Origin: Ruminococcus sp.
GTDB taxonomy: Bacteria; Bacillota; Clostridia; Oscillospirales; Ruminococcaceae
Assembly: GCA_021770655.1 (NCBI GenBank)
Contig: JAETQO010000003.1
Location: 45,090 to 109,089, forward strand
Reading direction: 5' to 3'
Length of the DNA stretch: 64,000 nucleotides
Shown in pieces: positions 17,681 to 28,099 of the stretch. The translations under genes and the position numbers were made by a program. The first letter of the stretch is position 1. Each line of letters begins with the position of its first letter. The notes beneath the pieces are model-generated. The model was not told where the DNA came from and did not search any database. It worked only from the letters and a program-made list of their open reading frames with translations.

Positions 17681-17709
17681 TTGACAAACCATAAATGTGA
17701 GACTATAAT
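17681..17709 (+). promoter_or_regulatory. Consensus promoter of the nifS operon
   Basis: TTGACA (17681-17686), 17 nt, TATAAT (17704-17709). Confidence 0.75.
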
Positions 17710-17764
17710 ATAACATATTAAATAGATAGGTATTATATGCTTAATTCGCAGAAATCGATAATAT

Positions 17765-17795
17765 TCGGAGCTGCTTTTCTGTAGCTCCGATTTTT
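17765..17795 (+). terminator. Intrinsic terminator in the nifS leader
   Basis: TCGGAGCT…AGCTCCGA + TTTTT, ending 21 nt before the nifS start. Confidence 0.6.
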
Positions 17796-17816
17796 AACAA
17801 GTAGGGAGGAAGATAA

Positions 17817-19007
17817 ATGAACATATATGCAGACAACGCCGCAACAACCAAAATGAGCAAAGCTGCGATAGAAGCGATGCTTCCGTATTTCGATCAAATA
17901 TACGGAAACCCATCCAGTCTGCACAGCACAGGACAATATGCGGCTGAGGCGCTGTTCATGGCAAGAAAAATTATCGCTGAGATATTGGGGTGTGATGCAA
18001 GAGAAATCACTTTCACTTCCGGCGGCAGTGAGGCGGACAATCAGGCGATCGTTTCCGCGGCGTCCATTGGTGCGAAGAAGGGAAAAAAGCACATTATTTC
18101 AAGTGCTATCGAGCATCATGCGGTACTGCACACGCTGGAAAAGCTGAAAAAACAGGGCTTTGAGATCACACTGTTGGATGCGCACGAAAACGGAATCGTT
18201 CGTCCGGAAGAGTTGGCGGCAGCAATTCGCCCGGATACCGCACTTGTGACGATCATGTACGCCAACAACGAGATCGGCTCAATCCAACCGATTGCAGAAC
18301 TCGGAAAAATCTGTCGTGAGAAAGGCGTAATATTCCATACCGATGCGGTACAGGCAGTCGGTCATGTAAAAATCAATGTGGTCGAGGATAATATCGATAT
18401 GCTATCGCTGTCCGCTCACAAATTTCACGGACCAAAAGGAATCGGCGTCCTGTATGCGAAGAAAGGGATCCCGCTTACTAATTTAATTGAGGGCGGCGCA
18501 CAGGAGCGCGGCAAACGCGCCGGCACGGAGAATCTTCCGGCGATTATGGGTATGGCGGCTGCGCTGAAGGAGGCTGTTTCTGATATCGATGAAAACACCG
18601 CAAAGCTGATTCCGTTGCGCGACAGACTGATTGAAGGGCTGCTTCAAATTCCTCATACTGTTCTTAATGGCGATCCGAAACTTCGTCTCCCGGGCAATGC
18701 CAATGTCTGCTTTGAGGGAATCGAGGGTGAATCCCTGCTCCTTCTGCTTGACAGCAAGGGAATCTGCGCTTCCTCCGGTTCTGCCTGCACCTCCGATTCG
18801 CTGGACCCGAGCCATGTTCTGCTGGCAATCGGCCGTCCGCACGAGGTTGCACACGGATCGCTCCGACTATCGCTGTCGGAAGAAAACACAATAGAAGAAA
18901 TCGACTATATGATTGAGGCAATCAAAGAAGTGGTCGCTTATCTGAGGAACATGTCTCCGGTTTGGAGAGATTTACAGGAGGGTAAAAGAAGCTATGTTAT
19001 ACAGTGA
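17817..19007 (+). CDS. nifS: Cysteine desulfurase (NifS/IscS type)
   Basis: [46 protein letters not shown]. Confidence 0.95.
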   Translation: MNIYADNAATTKMSKAAIEAMLPYFDQIYGNPSSLHSTGQYAAEALFMARKIIAEILGCDAREITFTSGGSEADNQAIVSAASIGAKKGKKHIISSAIEHHAVLHTLEKLKKQGFEITLLDAHENGIVRPEELAAAIRPDTALVTIMYANNEIGSIQPIAELGKICREKGVIFHTDAVQAVGHVKINVVEDNIDMLSLSAHKFHGPKGIGVLYAKKGIPLTNLIEGGAQERGKRAGTENLPAIMGMAAALKEAVSDIDENTAKLIPLRDRLIEGLLQIPHTVLNGDPKLRLPGNANVCFEGIEGESLLLLLDSKGICASSGSACTSDSLDPSHVLLAIGRPHEVAHGSLRLSLSEENTIEEIDYMIEAIKEVVAYLRNMSPVWRDLQEGKRSYVIQ

Positions 19008-19434
19008 GAAAGTGATGGATCATTTTACAAATCCGCGCAATGTGGGCGTGATCGAAAATGCGGACGGGGTCGGCGAGGTTGGCAACGCCAAATGCGGTGA
19101 TATTATGAAGATTTATTTGAAGATTGAGAACGACATCATAGCGGATGTTAAGTTTGAAACCTTCGGCTGTGGAAGCGCTATCGCATCCAGTTCCATGGCG
19201 ACCGAGATGATCAAGGGCAAGCCGCTCTCCGAAGCACTCACGCTTACCAATAAGGCGGTCGCAGAGGCGCTGGACGGCCTTCCTGCACACAAGCTGCACT
19301 GTTCAGTACTCGCGGAGGAAGCGGTAAAAGCTGCTGTCAAAGACTATTACGATAAAAACGGCATCGAATACGATCATGCAATTTTCCCGGACTGTGCTTC
19401 CTGCGGACACTGCGAGACCGGGGAATGCCACTGA
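18994..19434 (+). CDS. nifU: Fe-S cluster assembly scaffold (NifU-N/IscU-like)
   Basis: [64 protein letters not shown]. Confidence 0.93.
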   Translation: MLYSEKVMDHFTNPRNVGVIENADGVGEVGNAKCGDIMKIYLKIENDIIADVKFETFGCGSAIASSSMATEMIKGKPLSEALTLTNKAVAEALDGLPAHKLHCSVLAEEAVKAAVKDYYDKNGIEYDHAIFPDCASCGHCETGECH

Positions 19435-20027
19435 TTCAGAAGGAAGGGATATGTATGGCTGAAACACTGACAAGAGAGGCGGCATTGGCACTGCTGACCG
19501 AATTTAACAAAGAGCCATTTCATCTCAAGCACGCCTTAACGGTAGAAGGCGTTATGCGCTATTTTGCAAAGGAGCTTGGGTATTCCGATGAAGAGGAATT
19601 CTGGGGAATCGTTGGCCTTTTGCACGATCTCGATTTTGAACAGTTCCCGGAACAGCATTGTATCAAAGAGCAGGAAATCATGAGAGAACGCGGTATTGAT
19701 GAACGAATCATTCATGCGACAGCCAGCCACGGATATGCGCTGACAGTGGATATAGAACCGGAGCATGAAATGGAAAAGGTTTTATATGCTGTGGATGAAC
19801 TTACCGGACTGATTGGTGCTGTAGCACTGATGCGGCCGTCAAAAAGCGTATCTGATCTGGAATTAAAATCGGTCAAGAAGAAATACAAAAATGCGAACTT
19901 TGCCGCCGGATGCTCCAGAGAAGTTATTGAGCGTGGCGCGGCGATGCTCGGCTGGGAGCTTGATGACTTAATCAATCGGACGATTCTCGCCATGCGAAGC
20001 TGTGAAGAAACTTATGAAAATTTCTGA
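19425..20027 (+). CDS. HD-domain phosphohydrolase-like protein
   Basis: LKHALTVEGVMRY, GLLHDLDFE, HATASHGYAL; better start likely the ATG at 19455. Confidence 0.8.
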   Translation: MPLIQKEGICMAETLTREAALALLTEFNKEPFHLKHALTVEGVMRYFAKELGYSDEEEFWGIVGLLHDLDFEQFPEQHCIKEQEIMRERGIDERIIHATASHGYALTVDIEPEHEMEKVLYAVDELTGLIGAVALMRPSKSVSDLELKSVKKKYKNANFAAGCSREVIERGAAMLGWELDDLINRTILAMRSCEETYENF

Positions 20028-21087
20028 GATTATAGAAAAACTGCAAAATGAACGCGATCTTTCTGACAGTGAATTTAAGGGATTATTAGAAACCGATGCT
20101 TTTGACCATCTGCTCCATCAGGCTGCCGACGGGAAGCGTCGCAGTATATACGGTAGTGAGGTCTATATACGGGGACTGATTGAATTCACGAATTACTGCA
20201 AAAACAACTGCTATTACTGTGGGATCAGACGAGACAACCGAAATGCCGTTCGTTACCGATTGACCAAAGAGGATATCCTTGCCTGCTGTGAAGAGGGATA
20301 CCGGCTCGGCTTCCGTACTTATGTCCTGCAAGGCGGAGAGGATCCGTGTTATACGGATACCGTCATATGTGACATTGTATCCGAAATTCGCAGCCGTTTT
20401 CCCGATTGTGCCATAACTCTGTCTATTGGTGAAAAATCAAAAGAAAGCTATAAATCGTTCTTTGATGCGGGGACAAATCGCTACCTTTTAAGGCACGAAA
20501 CCGCTGATGATAGCCATTACAGAAAACTTCATCCGGACAGTATGAGTCCTGACAATAGAAAGAGATGCTTGTACAATCTAAAAGAAATCGGGTATCAGGT
20601 GGGTTCCGGTTTTATGGTGGGTTCTCCCTATCAAACAACCGAGAATCTGATTTCAGACCTGCGCTTTTTACAGGATTTGCAGCCGGATATGATCGGAATA
20701 GGACCGTATATCACCCATGAGGATACGCCATTTTCGTCTTTTGAGAACGGAAGTCTGAATCTCACACTCAGACTGATCTCCGTTTTACGGCTCATGTTCC
20801 CCTATGCGCTGATTCCGGCAACAACAGCACTCGGTACGATTCATCCGCAGGGGCGTGAACTGGGACTTAAAGCGGGCGCAAATGTAGTTATGCCGAACCT
20901 CTCCCCAGTAAGTGTAAGAAAGCTGTATTCGCTTTATGAAAATAAAATCTGTACAGGAGAGGAAGCCGCCCAGTGCCGAGGATGTCTTGAACGGCGTGTC
21001 AGCAGTGCAGGATATAGAATCATAACTTCTATCGGAAACGCAAAAAGGAGTCAAAGCAAAAATGACGATACGAGAACTACAGGATGA
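20002..21087 (+). CDS. hydE: [FeFe]-hydrogenase maturase HydE-like radical SAM protein
   Basis: Radical SAM CxxxCxxC (YCKNNCYYC), LQGGEDP, MVGSPYQTTENL. Confidence 0.88.
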   Translation: MKKLMKISEIIEKLQNERDLSDSEFKGLLETDAFDHLLHQAADGKRRSIYGSEVYIRGLIEFTNYCKNNCYYCGIRRDNRNAVRYRLTKEDILACCEEGYRLGFRTYVLQGGEDPCYTDTVICDIVSEIRSRFPDCAITLSIGEKSKESYKSFFDAGTNRYLLRHETADDSHYRKLHPDSMSPDNRKRCLYNLKEIGYQVGSGFMVGSPYQTTENLISDLRFLQDLQPDMIGIGPYITHEDTPFSSFENGSLNLTLRLISVLRLMFPYALIPATTALGTIHPQGRELGLKAGANVVMPNLSPVSVRKLYSLYENKICTGEEAAQCRGCLERRVSSAGYRIITSIGNAKRSQSKNDDTRTTG

Positions 21088-21979
21088 AATCATCCGATTA
21101 AAAAAAGCAAAAGGAGTCTGCATACTTGCTCATGCCTATCAAGGACAGGAAATATGGGAAGTTGCCGATTACATAGGCGATTCTTTCGGGCTCAGCAAGA
21201 AGGCGGCCGAAGTTAAGGAGCAGACCGTTCTCATGTGCGGCGTCCGCTTTATGGCGGAAACAGTGAAAATGTTATCGCCGCAGAAAAAGGTCTTGCTTGC
21301 CAATCCGATTGCAGGATGCCCCATGGCAGATCAAATGGATACTGATCTGATCGCACAGATGAAAGAGTCCATGCCGGATTATACGGTAGTGGCGTACATC
21401 AATACTACGGCAGAACTGAAAACGATCTGCGACGTCTGCGTAACTTCGTCCTCCGCAGTTAAGATCATCCGCAATATTCCGAATGATAAAATCCTGTTCA
21501 TCCCCGACTGTAATTTGGGTGACTATATTGCAAAGCAAGTACCGGAAAAGGAACTGAAGCTTGTCCGCGGCGGATGTCCGACACACTTACGAATGACAAA
21601 GAAAGATGTAGAACGTGCAAGAAAAGAGCATCCCGACGCTGAAATACTGATGCATCCCGAATGTCATCCGAGTATTGTATCAATGGCGGATTTCATCGGC
21701 AGTACGACAGAAATTATGGCATATGCAGAAAAAGGTACAGGGAGCGAATATGTTATCGGCACGGAAAAAAGCATTGTGGAACACCTTGGGTACAAATGCC
21801 CTGAAAAAAGCTTTTACCCGCTTTCCAAAGACTGCGTATGCCACAACATGCAGGCAACTACCCTGATGGATGTTTACCGTGCAGTGAAAGGCATAGGCGG
21901 CGAGGAAATCATTATGAGCGATGAGCTTATTGCATTCTCGCGGAAATGTATTGATGAAATGCTGAGGTTGGGAAAATGA
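21062..21979 (+). CDS. nadA: Quinolinate synthase
   Basis: ILAHAYQ, GDSFGLSKKAAE, GVRFMAETVKML, HPECHPSIV, CVCHNMQATTL. Confidence 0.95.
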   Translation: MTIRELQDEIIRLKKAKGVCILAHAYQGQEIWEVADYIGDSFGLSKKAAEVKEQTVLMCGVRFMAETVKMLSPQKKVLLANPIAGCPMADQMDTDLIAQMKESMPDYTVVAYINTTAELKTICDVCVTSSSAVKIIRNIPNDKILFIPDCNLGDYIAKQVPEKELKLVRGGCPTHLRMTKKDVERARKEHPDAEILMHPECHPSIVSMADFIGSTTEIMAYAEKGTGSEYVIGTEKSIVEHLGYKCPEKSFYPLSKDCVCHNMQATTLMDVYRAVKGIGGEEIIMSDELIAFSRKCIDEMLRLGK

Positions 21980-23055
21980 AGAAAGCGATAATCGCCATGA
22001 GCGGCGGTGTAGATTCCAGCGTTGCAGCTTATCTCATGAAATTACGCGGTTATGAATGTATGGGTGTCACCATGAAGCTGTTTCATAATGAGGACATCGG
22101 AATTCCAAGCGAACATTCCTGCTGTTCGCTGGACGACGTGGAGGATGCGAGAAGCGTTGCCTATGCGCTTGATATCCCATATCATGTTTTTAATTTTTCG
22201 ACTCGGTTTGAAGAAACGGTGATAGGCCGCTTTATTGCGGCATATGAAAACGGAATGACTCCGAATCCCTGTATCGATTGCAATCGGTATCTAAAATTCG
22301 ACAAGCTGTATCACCGCGCAAAAGAACTGGACTATGATTATGTAGTAACGGGTCACTATGCCCGTATCGAAAAAGACGCTTTATCAGGCAGATATCTGCT
22401 GAAAAAGGCGGTGGACGCTAATAAGGATCAAAGCTATGTACTGTATGCACTAACACAGGATCAGCTTGCACACACGCAGTTTCCGCTCGGCGGTATGACA
22501 AAGCCAGATGTACGAAGCATTGCCGAAGAAAATGGATTTATAAATGCCCGTAAGCATGACAGCCAGGATATCTGCTTTGTCAGGAATGGGAGCTATGCAG
22601 ATTTTATTGAGGAACACACCGAAAAAAAATATCCGGACGGTGATTTTATAGACGCAGATGGAAATATTCTCGGCCGTCATCGCGGTATCATCCGTTATAC
22701 GATTGGGCAAAGAAAAGGATTGGAACTCCCTTTTCCTGAGCCAATGTATGTATGTGCTGTCGATCCAATCTGCAATACTGTAACACTCGGCAAACAGTCG
22801 GAGCTGTACTCACAGAGCCTAACTGCAACAGATATTAACCTGATTTCCGTCTCCTCCATTGACGAGCCACTACGACTGAAAGCAAAGGTTAGATATCGTC
22901 AATCGGAACAGTGGGCAACCGTTTTGCAAACAGACGAAGATACGCTGCAAATCAAATTTGACGAACCCCAGCGTGCTGTCACAAAAGGACAGGCTGTTGT
23001 CCTGTACGACGGAGACACCGTTGTTGGCGGTGGAACGATTTATTCTGTAAGATAA
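21976..23055 (+). CDS. mnmA: tRNA-specific 2-thiouridylase
   Basis: AMSGGVDSSVAAYLM, TPNPCIDCNRYLKF, DSQDICFV, YTIGQRKGL. Confidence 0.96.
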   Translation: MKKAIIAMSGGVDSSVAAYLMKLRGYECMGVTMKLFHNEDIGIPSEHSCCSLDDVEDARSVAYALDIPYHVFNFSTRFEETVIGRFIAAYENGMTPNPCIDCNRYLKFDKLYHRAKELDYDYVVTGHYARIEKDALSGRYLLKKAVDANKDQSYVLYALTQDQLAHTQFPLGGMTKPDVRSIAEENGFINARKHDSQDICFVRNGSYADFIEEHTEKKYPDGDFIDADGNILGRHRGIIRYTIGQRKGLELPFPEPMYVCAVDPICNTVTLGKQSELYSQSLTATDINLISVSSIDEPLRLKAKVRYRQSEQWATVLQTDEDTLQIKFDEPQRAVTKGQAVVLYDGDTVVGGGTIYSVR

Positions 23056-23073
23056 AAAACAAAAATAATAAAA

Positions 23074-23967
23074 ATGAAAGAAGGCTTTACAATGGAAAAC
23101 AACAGATTTGAATTGAACAAAAACTTAGCGCAGATGCTCAAGGGTGGCGTCATTATGGATGTTACAACGCCGGAACAGGCAAAAATCGCTGAAGCGGCTG
23201 GGGCGTGTGCCGTTATGGCGCTGGAGCGCATTCCTGCCGACATCCGTGCCGCAGGTGGTGTTTCCCGCATGAGCGACCCGAAAATGATTAAGGGCATACA
23301 GAATGCCGTTTCTATTCCGGTTATGGCAAAATGTAGAATTGGTCACTTTGCGGAAGCCCAAATTCTGCAGGCAATCGAAATCGACTATATCGACGAGAGT
23401 GAGGTGCTTTCTCCTGCCGACGACAAGTATCACATCGACAAAACAAAATTTGATGTTCCGTTTGTTTGCGGCGCAAAGGATCTTGGCGAAGCGCTTAGAA
23501 GAATCAACGAAGGCGCTGCAATGATACGGACTAAGGGTGAGCCTGGCACCGGCGACGTTGTACAGGCAGTACGCCATATGCGCATGATGCAGTCGGAAAT
23601 TCGTCGGATCGGTTCGATGTCGGAAGATGAGCTGTCCGATGCGGCAAAGCAGCTCCAGGTTCCGTATGAGTTGGTATTGTATGTACACGAAAACAAAAAA
23701 CTTCCTGTTGTCAACTTTGCAGCCGGTGGAGTCGCGACGCCCGCCGATGCAGCGCTAATGATGCAGCTTGGCGCAGAGGGCGTTTTTGTCGGCTCGGGTA
23801 TTTTTAAATCCGGAAATCCCGAAAAGCGTGCGGCGGCTATTGTTAAAGCGGTTACTAATTTCACAGATGCGAAAATGCTTGCAGAGCTTTCAGAGGATCT
23901 CGGCGAGGCAATGGTCGGAATCAACGAGCAGGAAATTGAGCTTTTAATGGCGGAAAGAGGCAAATAA
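23074..23967 (+). CDS. pdxS: Pyridoxal 5'-phosphate synthase lyase subunit
   Basis: [60 protein letters not shown]. Confidence 0.97.
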   Translation: MKEGFTMENNRFELNKNLAQMLKGGVIMDVTTPEQAKIAEAAGACAVMALERIPADIRAAGGVSRMSDPKMIKGIQNAVSIPVMAKCRIGHFAEAQILQAIEIDYIDESEVLSPADDKYHIDKTKFDVPFVCGAKDLGEALRRINEGAAMIRTKGEPGTGDVVQAVRHMRMMQSEIRRIGSMSEDELSDAAKQLQVPYELVLYVHENKKLPVVNFAAGGVATPADAALMMQLGAEGVFVGSGIFKSGNPEKRAAAIVKAVTNFTDAKMLAELSEDLGEAMVGINEQEIELLMAERGK

Positions 23968-23970
23968 ACG

Positions 23971-24555
23971 ATGCGGATTGGGATACTCGCTCTGCAAGGA
24001 GCTTTTGCCGAGCATGAGAAAATGCTCTCATGCATCGGCGTATCTTCTTTTGAAATACGACAGAGAAAAAAACTTGAGCAATCTTTTGACGGACTGATCA
24101 TTCCCGGCGGAGAAAGTACTGTGCAAGGCAAACTTCTGCGGGAATTGAATCTATTTGATCCTTTGAAGGAACAAATCCTTTCAGGACTTCCTGTGTTCGG
24201 AACCTGTGCGGGTCTGCTTCTGTTAGCAAAAGAAATCAAAAATGATAATCGCGTTCATTTTGCCGTAATGAACATTACCGCCGTAAGAAATGCATATGGA
24301 AGACAACTCGGGAGTTTTTATACAGAGTCTGAATTCAAAAATATTGGGAAAATCCCCATGACTTTTATTCGCGCTCCATATATAGAATCTGTGCATGGCA
24401 ACACGGAAATATTAGCGTCTGTGGACGGAAAAATTGTTGCAGCCAAAGAAGGAAATATGCTTGTTACCGCATTTCATCCGGAACTAAACAATGATCTTTC
24501 GGTACATAAATATTTTATCAAAATGGTTAAAGAGCATAAAGGAATCCATATATGA
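23971..24555 (+). CDS. pdxT: Pyridoxal 5'-phosphate synthase glutaminase subunit
   Basis: [48 protein letters not shown]. Confidence 0.96.
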   Translation: MRIGILALQGAFAEHEKMLSCIGVSSFEIRQRKKLEQSFDGLIIPGGESTVQGKLLRELNLFDPLKEQILSGLPVFGTCAGLLLLAKEIKNDNRVHFAVMNITAVRNAYGRQLGSFYTESEFKNIGKIPMTFIRAPYIESVHGNTEILASVDGKIVAAKEGNMLVTAFHPELNNDLSVHKYFIKMVKEHKGIHI

Positions 24556-25385
24556 TTTTTTCCGAAGAACAACTCGAACGATATTCCAGACATTTTGTCC
24601 TACGGGAAATCGGTGTGTCAGGACAAAAGAAATTATTGAATGCAAAAGTGCTGGTTATCGGAGCCGGCGCTTTAGGTTCGGCTGCGCTTATGTATTTAGC
24701 CGCCGCAGGAGTCGGTACAATCGGCGTTGCAGACTCTGACTGTGTTGAACGTTCCAATTTGCAAAGGCAGATTATTCACCGAACCGAAAATATTGGGACA
24801 CCGAAGACTGCTTCAGCAGAACAAACGCTGAAAGAAATCAACCCAGATGTTTCTGTGATTCTCCATTCTGTACAGGTAAGCGCCGACAATATCGAAGAAT
24901 TGATACTCCCATACGATTTTATTATCGATGGTACTGATCGATTTGAAACGAAATTCCTAATAAACGATGCCTGTGTTCTTTTGAAAAAGCCGTATTCTCA
25001 TGCCGGAGCGGTTCGTTTCGGCGGTCAGACCATGACCTATGTTCCGAAAAGCGGACCATGTCTTCGCTGCTTGCTTGGAAGCGTCCCTCCTCATGAACAA
25101 AATGTATCATGCTCCGAAGCAGGTGTTTTCGGTGCTGTTACTGGTGTGATTGGGAGTATTCAAGCGGCGGAAGCAATAAAGTATCTGCTTGGTATCGGAG
25201 AACTGCTGGTCGGTAAGGTTCTGAATTTCGATGCCCTATCCATGAATATTCGTATTACCAAAATGTCAAAGACGGACTCTCACTGCAGGGTATGCGGAGA
25301 AAATTCTGATATATTATCTTTGGCAGAAAATCGTGAGGAGTACGAACTACAGGGATGCCGTGCCTGCAATGGTGATAACAAATGA
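24552..25385 (+). CDS. ThiF/MoeB/HesA-family E1-like adenylyltransferase
   Basis: [46 protein letters not shown], CxxC pairs (CLRC, CRVC/CRAC). Confidence 0.93.
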   Translation: MIFSEEQLERYSRHFVLREIGVSGQKKLLNAKVLVIGAGALGSAALMYLAAAGVGTIGVADSDCVERSNLQRQIIHRTENIGTPKTASAEQTLKEINPDVSVILHSVQVSADNIEELILPYDFIIDGTDRFETKFLINDACVLLKKPYSHAGAVRFGGQTMTYVPKSGPCLRCLLGSVPPHEQNVSCSEAGVFGAVTGVIGSIQAAEAIKYLLGIGELLVGKVLNFDALSMNIRITKMSKTDSHCRVCGENSDILSLAENREEYELQGCRACNGDNK

Positions 25386-25696
25386 TAAACGAGATCAGTA
25401 TATGCGAGTATATGAAAAATCGGACTGATGACAGTGACGATATTTTAGTTGATATACGGGAAAAGATGATGTATGAATTCGGTTCGATTCCCGGCGCTGT
25501 CAATATTACAATGGACAATATCCGTCATCTGTACGACTTGCCGAAGGATAAAACCATTTATGTCTTTTGTCAAGCCGGTGAGATCAGTGGAGAGATTGTC
25601 GAAATTTTATCTGACGCAGGATATACTGCGTACAATTTGATAGGCGGATACCGTGAGTATCTGAGAAACCATATAGGATTGAAAGAAGAGAGTTAA
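25382..25696 (+). CDS. Rhodanese-like domain protein
   Basis: VDIREKMMYEFGSIPGAVNI, YVFCQAGEISGEIVEIL (Cys in the active loop), GGYREY. Confidence 0.85.
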   Translation: MINEISICEYMKNRTDDSDDILVDIREKMMYEFGSIPGAVNITMDNIRHLYDLPKDKTIYVFCQAGEISGEIVEILSDAGYTAYNLIGGYREYLRNHIGLKEES

Positions 25697-25703
25697 TGCC
25701 AAA

Positions 25704-26480
25704 ATGTTGAATCAATTTTCAAGAACAGAGCTTATATTCGGAAAAGAGGCTATGGAGAAGCTTGCGAATTCCCGTGTGGCTGTTTTCGGGATTGGTGGTG
25801 TCGGCGGATATACGGTAGAAGCATTGGTTCGCTCTGGCATTGGAACAGTTGACCTTATCGATGACGATAAGGTATGCCTTACAAATATTAACCGCCAGAT
25901 ATATGCCACGCGAAAAACAGTGGGCAAATACAAGGTGGATGTTGCCGCCGAGCGTATTGCCGAAATCAATCCTGATACGGTAGTAAATACGTACAAAACT
26001 TTCTACATGCCCGATACAGCCAATCAATTCGATTTTACACAGTATGACTATATTGTCGATGCAATTGACACCGTTAAGGGCAAGTTGGAATTAGTGGAAA
26101 ATGCAAACGCTGCAGGAACGCCTATCATCAGCTCCATGGGTGCCGGAAATAAGGTCGATCCTACAGCATTTGAAGTAACGGATATTTATAAGACCTCCGT
26201 ATGCCCTCTTGCTAAAGTTATGCGCTATGAACTAAGACGCAGAGGAATCAAAAAATTGAAAGTTGTCTATTCAAAAGAACCGCCAATCACCCCTATCGAC
26301 GATATGGCGATAAGCTGTCGCACACACTGCATCTGCCCTCCGGGAACAGCAAGAAAATGCACACAGCGCAGACAGGTGCCGGGCAGCAATGCTTTTGTTC
26401 CATCCGTTGTAGGGTTGATTATTGCCGGTGAAGTTATAAAGGATTTAATTAGAATAAAAGAGAAAGGTGTATCATTTTGA
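25704..26480 (+). CDS. tcdA: tRNA threonylcarbamoyladenosine dehydratase (TcdA-like)
   Basis: FSRTELIFGKEAMEKLANSRVAVFGIGGVGGYTVEAL, DDDKVCLTNINRQ, SSMGAGNKVDPT. Confidence 0.92.
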   Translation: MLNQFSRTELIFGKEAMEKLANSRVAVFGIGGVGGYTVEALVRSGIGTVDLIDDDKVCLTNINRQIYATRKTVGKYKVDVAAERIAEINPDTVVNTYKTFYMPDTANQFDFTQYDYIVDAIDTVKGKLELVENANAAGTPIISSMGAGNKVDPTAFEVTDIYKTSVCPLAKVMRYELRRRGIKKLKVVYSKEPPITPIDDMAISCRTHCICPPGTARKCTQRRQVPGSNAFVPSVVGLIIAGEVIKDLIRIKEKGVSF

Positions 26481-26741
26481 TTTATCTTAATTAATGCTGC
26501 AGCGATTTAAAGTTATCAATGATTACTACACAAAGTAAACTTGCGTTTGCCTACGATGTGTACTGGATTTTTAATAGAGAACAAGCATCGAAGAAAAAAC
26601 TATCTTATTACAACAGAAAAGGACGGCGTATTTGGTAAAAACAGTCGAATGCGCCGCTATTCTTTTTTCTTATCGTTTTACCGACGAAAATTAGTGCTGT
26701 CTTTTTCTTTTCTGCTGTAATCTCTCTTAAAGTGGGTAGTT

Positions 26742-26799
26742 CAAGGGAGTCCACGGTGAACCGGTACTGGGTTCACTGTTTAGGCAGACTTCTCCCTTG
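26742..26799. repeat. Nested inverted repeats at the 3' end of the truncated methyltransferase
   Basis: CAAGGGAG (26742-26749)/CTCCCTTG (26792-26799) enclosing GTGAACC (26756-26762)/GGTTCAC (26770-26776). Confidence 0.6.
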
Positions 26800-27676
26800 T
26801 GAGTCGGATAAAAAGAGGTTTCGGTTCCTTGACTCGTCTGCCTTGCTGACGGACTTTCTCTCTATCTGGAGTAAGGATCGCTCTCGGCTCATCTGTAACA
26901 AGGACAGCCGAATGCTCGCCTCTGTGATTGCTGACTCCGCTGTCCTGCCTTGCCGTAATGCATCGGGCATGGTCGGTAATAATGGGATCAGTATTCATAT
27001 CAATGAAATACAGTCCTGTTTTACCGCCCCAACCGCCTGATCCAGCACATTGCGTACAGGCTACTCCGTCTGTTTCATAGACTCTTTGTCCCTGCGGTCC
27101 GGGGATAAGCTCTTTAAGATTTTCCGCATTGCCGCAGGCGAGAGGAAATATCCTTCCGGTACTTCGTCCTCCAAGACTTGCGACAATGTACAGCCGTCTT
27201 CGTTGTTGCGGGACTCCGAAATTTGCGCTGTTATGCACACACCATTCGAGATCATACACCAGCTCAGTAAGTGTGGAGAAGATGGTAGTAAGCGTCCTGC
27301 CGCCGTCATGCGATAGCAAACCGGGGACATTTTCCAACAGAAGATATGCAGGCCGTTTCGCTTCAGCGATTCGGGCAACCTCAAAGAAAAGAGTTCCTCT
27401 TGTATCGTCTGCAAATCCGAGCCGCTTTCCAGCAACTGAGAAGCTTTGGCATGGAAATCCAGCACAGATGAGGTCAATGTCGGGCAGCTCGTTTGGGTTG
27501 ATGGTTCTTGCATCTTCAAAATACAGCTCTCCTTTCGGTTCGTAGATGGCGTTGTACGCCTGATTTGCATATTTATCTATCTCGCAGTGACCGATGCATT
27601 CATAACCGCCCACAGCTTCAAGCCCTGAACGGAAACCGCCGATCCCTGCGAACATATCTAAAAATCGGATTGCCAT
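26780..27676 (-). CDS. DNA (cytosine-5) methyltransferase, C-terminally truncated
   Basis: DMFAGIGGFRSGLE, AGFPCQSFSVAGKR, LLLENVPGLLSHD, GVPQQRRRLYIVA present; conserved C-terminal motifs IX/X not found before the stop. Confidence 0.85.
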   Translation of the reverse strand: MAIRFLDMFAGIGGFRSGLEAVGGYECIGHCEIDKYANQAYNAIYEPKGELYFEDARTINPNELPDIDLICAGFPCQSFSVAGKRLGFADDTRGTLFFEVARIAEAKRPAYLLLENVPGLLSHDGGRTLTTIFSTLTELVYDLEWCVHNSANFGVPQQRRRLYIVASLGGRSTGRIFPLACGNAENLKELIPGPQGQRVYETDGVACTQCAGSGGWGGKTGLYFIDMNTDPIITDHARCITARQDSGVSNHRGEHSAVLVTDEPRAILTPDREKVRQQGRRVKEPKPLFIRLTREKSA

Positions 27677-27712
27677 AAGGCATCATCCGTTTGTTACTTC
27701 ATCATCCTTTCC

Positions 27713-28027
27713 TTAAATCATTTTCATGCCGAAATCCTGTGTTTCGTCCATTTGCTGTTCTTCCGCAAGTTCTTCCGTTGTTAATCTGCGGAAGGAGTCT
27801 TCGCCGGGAACAATGCCGAGATGTCTGCCGTTGTCAAAATCACAGTGCAGTGTGCCGATATCATCCACAACCTTGACCGTTCCTCTTGTGTTGTCCTCGA
27901 CAGGGCGGGGATCATCACCCATTTGCAAAAGCAATATCCTTGTGCCGGGCGGATAGTTATCCTTCATGCGCTGTGCAAAGCGCCGTTCCACTTCAAATTT
28001 GTTCATGTTACATTCTCCCTTCGTCAT
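27713..28027 (-). CDS. DUF4314-like mobile-element protein
   Basis: YPPGTRILLLQMGDDPRPVEDNTRGTVKVVDDIGTLHCDFDNGRHLGIVPGEDSF. Confidence 0.75.
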   Translation of the reverse strand: MTKGECNMNKFEVERRFAQRMKDNYPPGTRILLLQMGDDPRPVEDNTRGTVKVVDDIGTLHCDFDNGRHLGIVPGEDSFRRLTTEELAEEQQMDETQDFGMKMI

Positions 28028-28099
28028 AACTGCATATTTCCGAAATGAGGGCTTTCGGATACTCGCTGCTTAAAATCCGTTTCATTTTCCATGAAGTAG

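Noticed and set aside
23430-24239. 269-aa minus-strand ORF
   Set aside because: Antisense to pdxS/pdxT, which have unambiguous family motifs; low-complexity Ser-rich composition.
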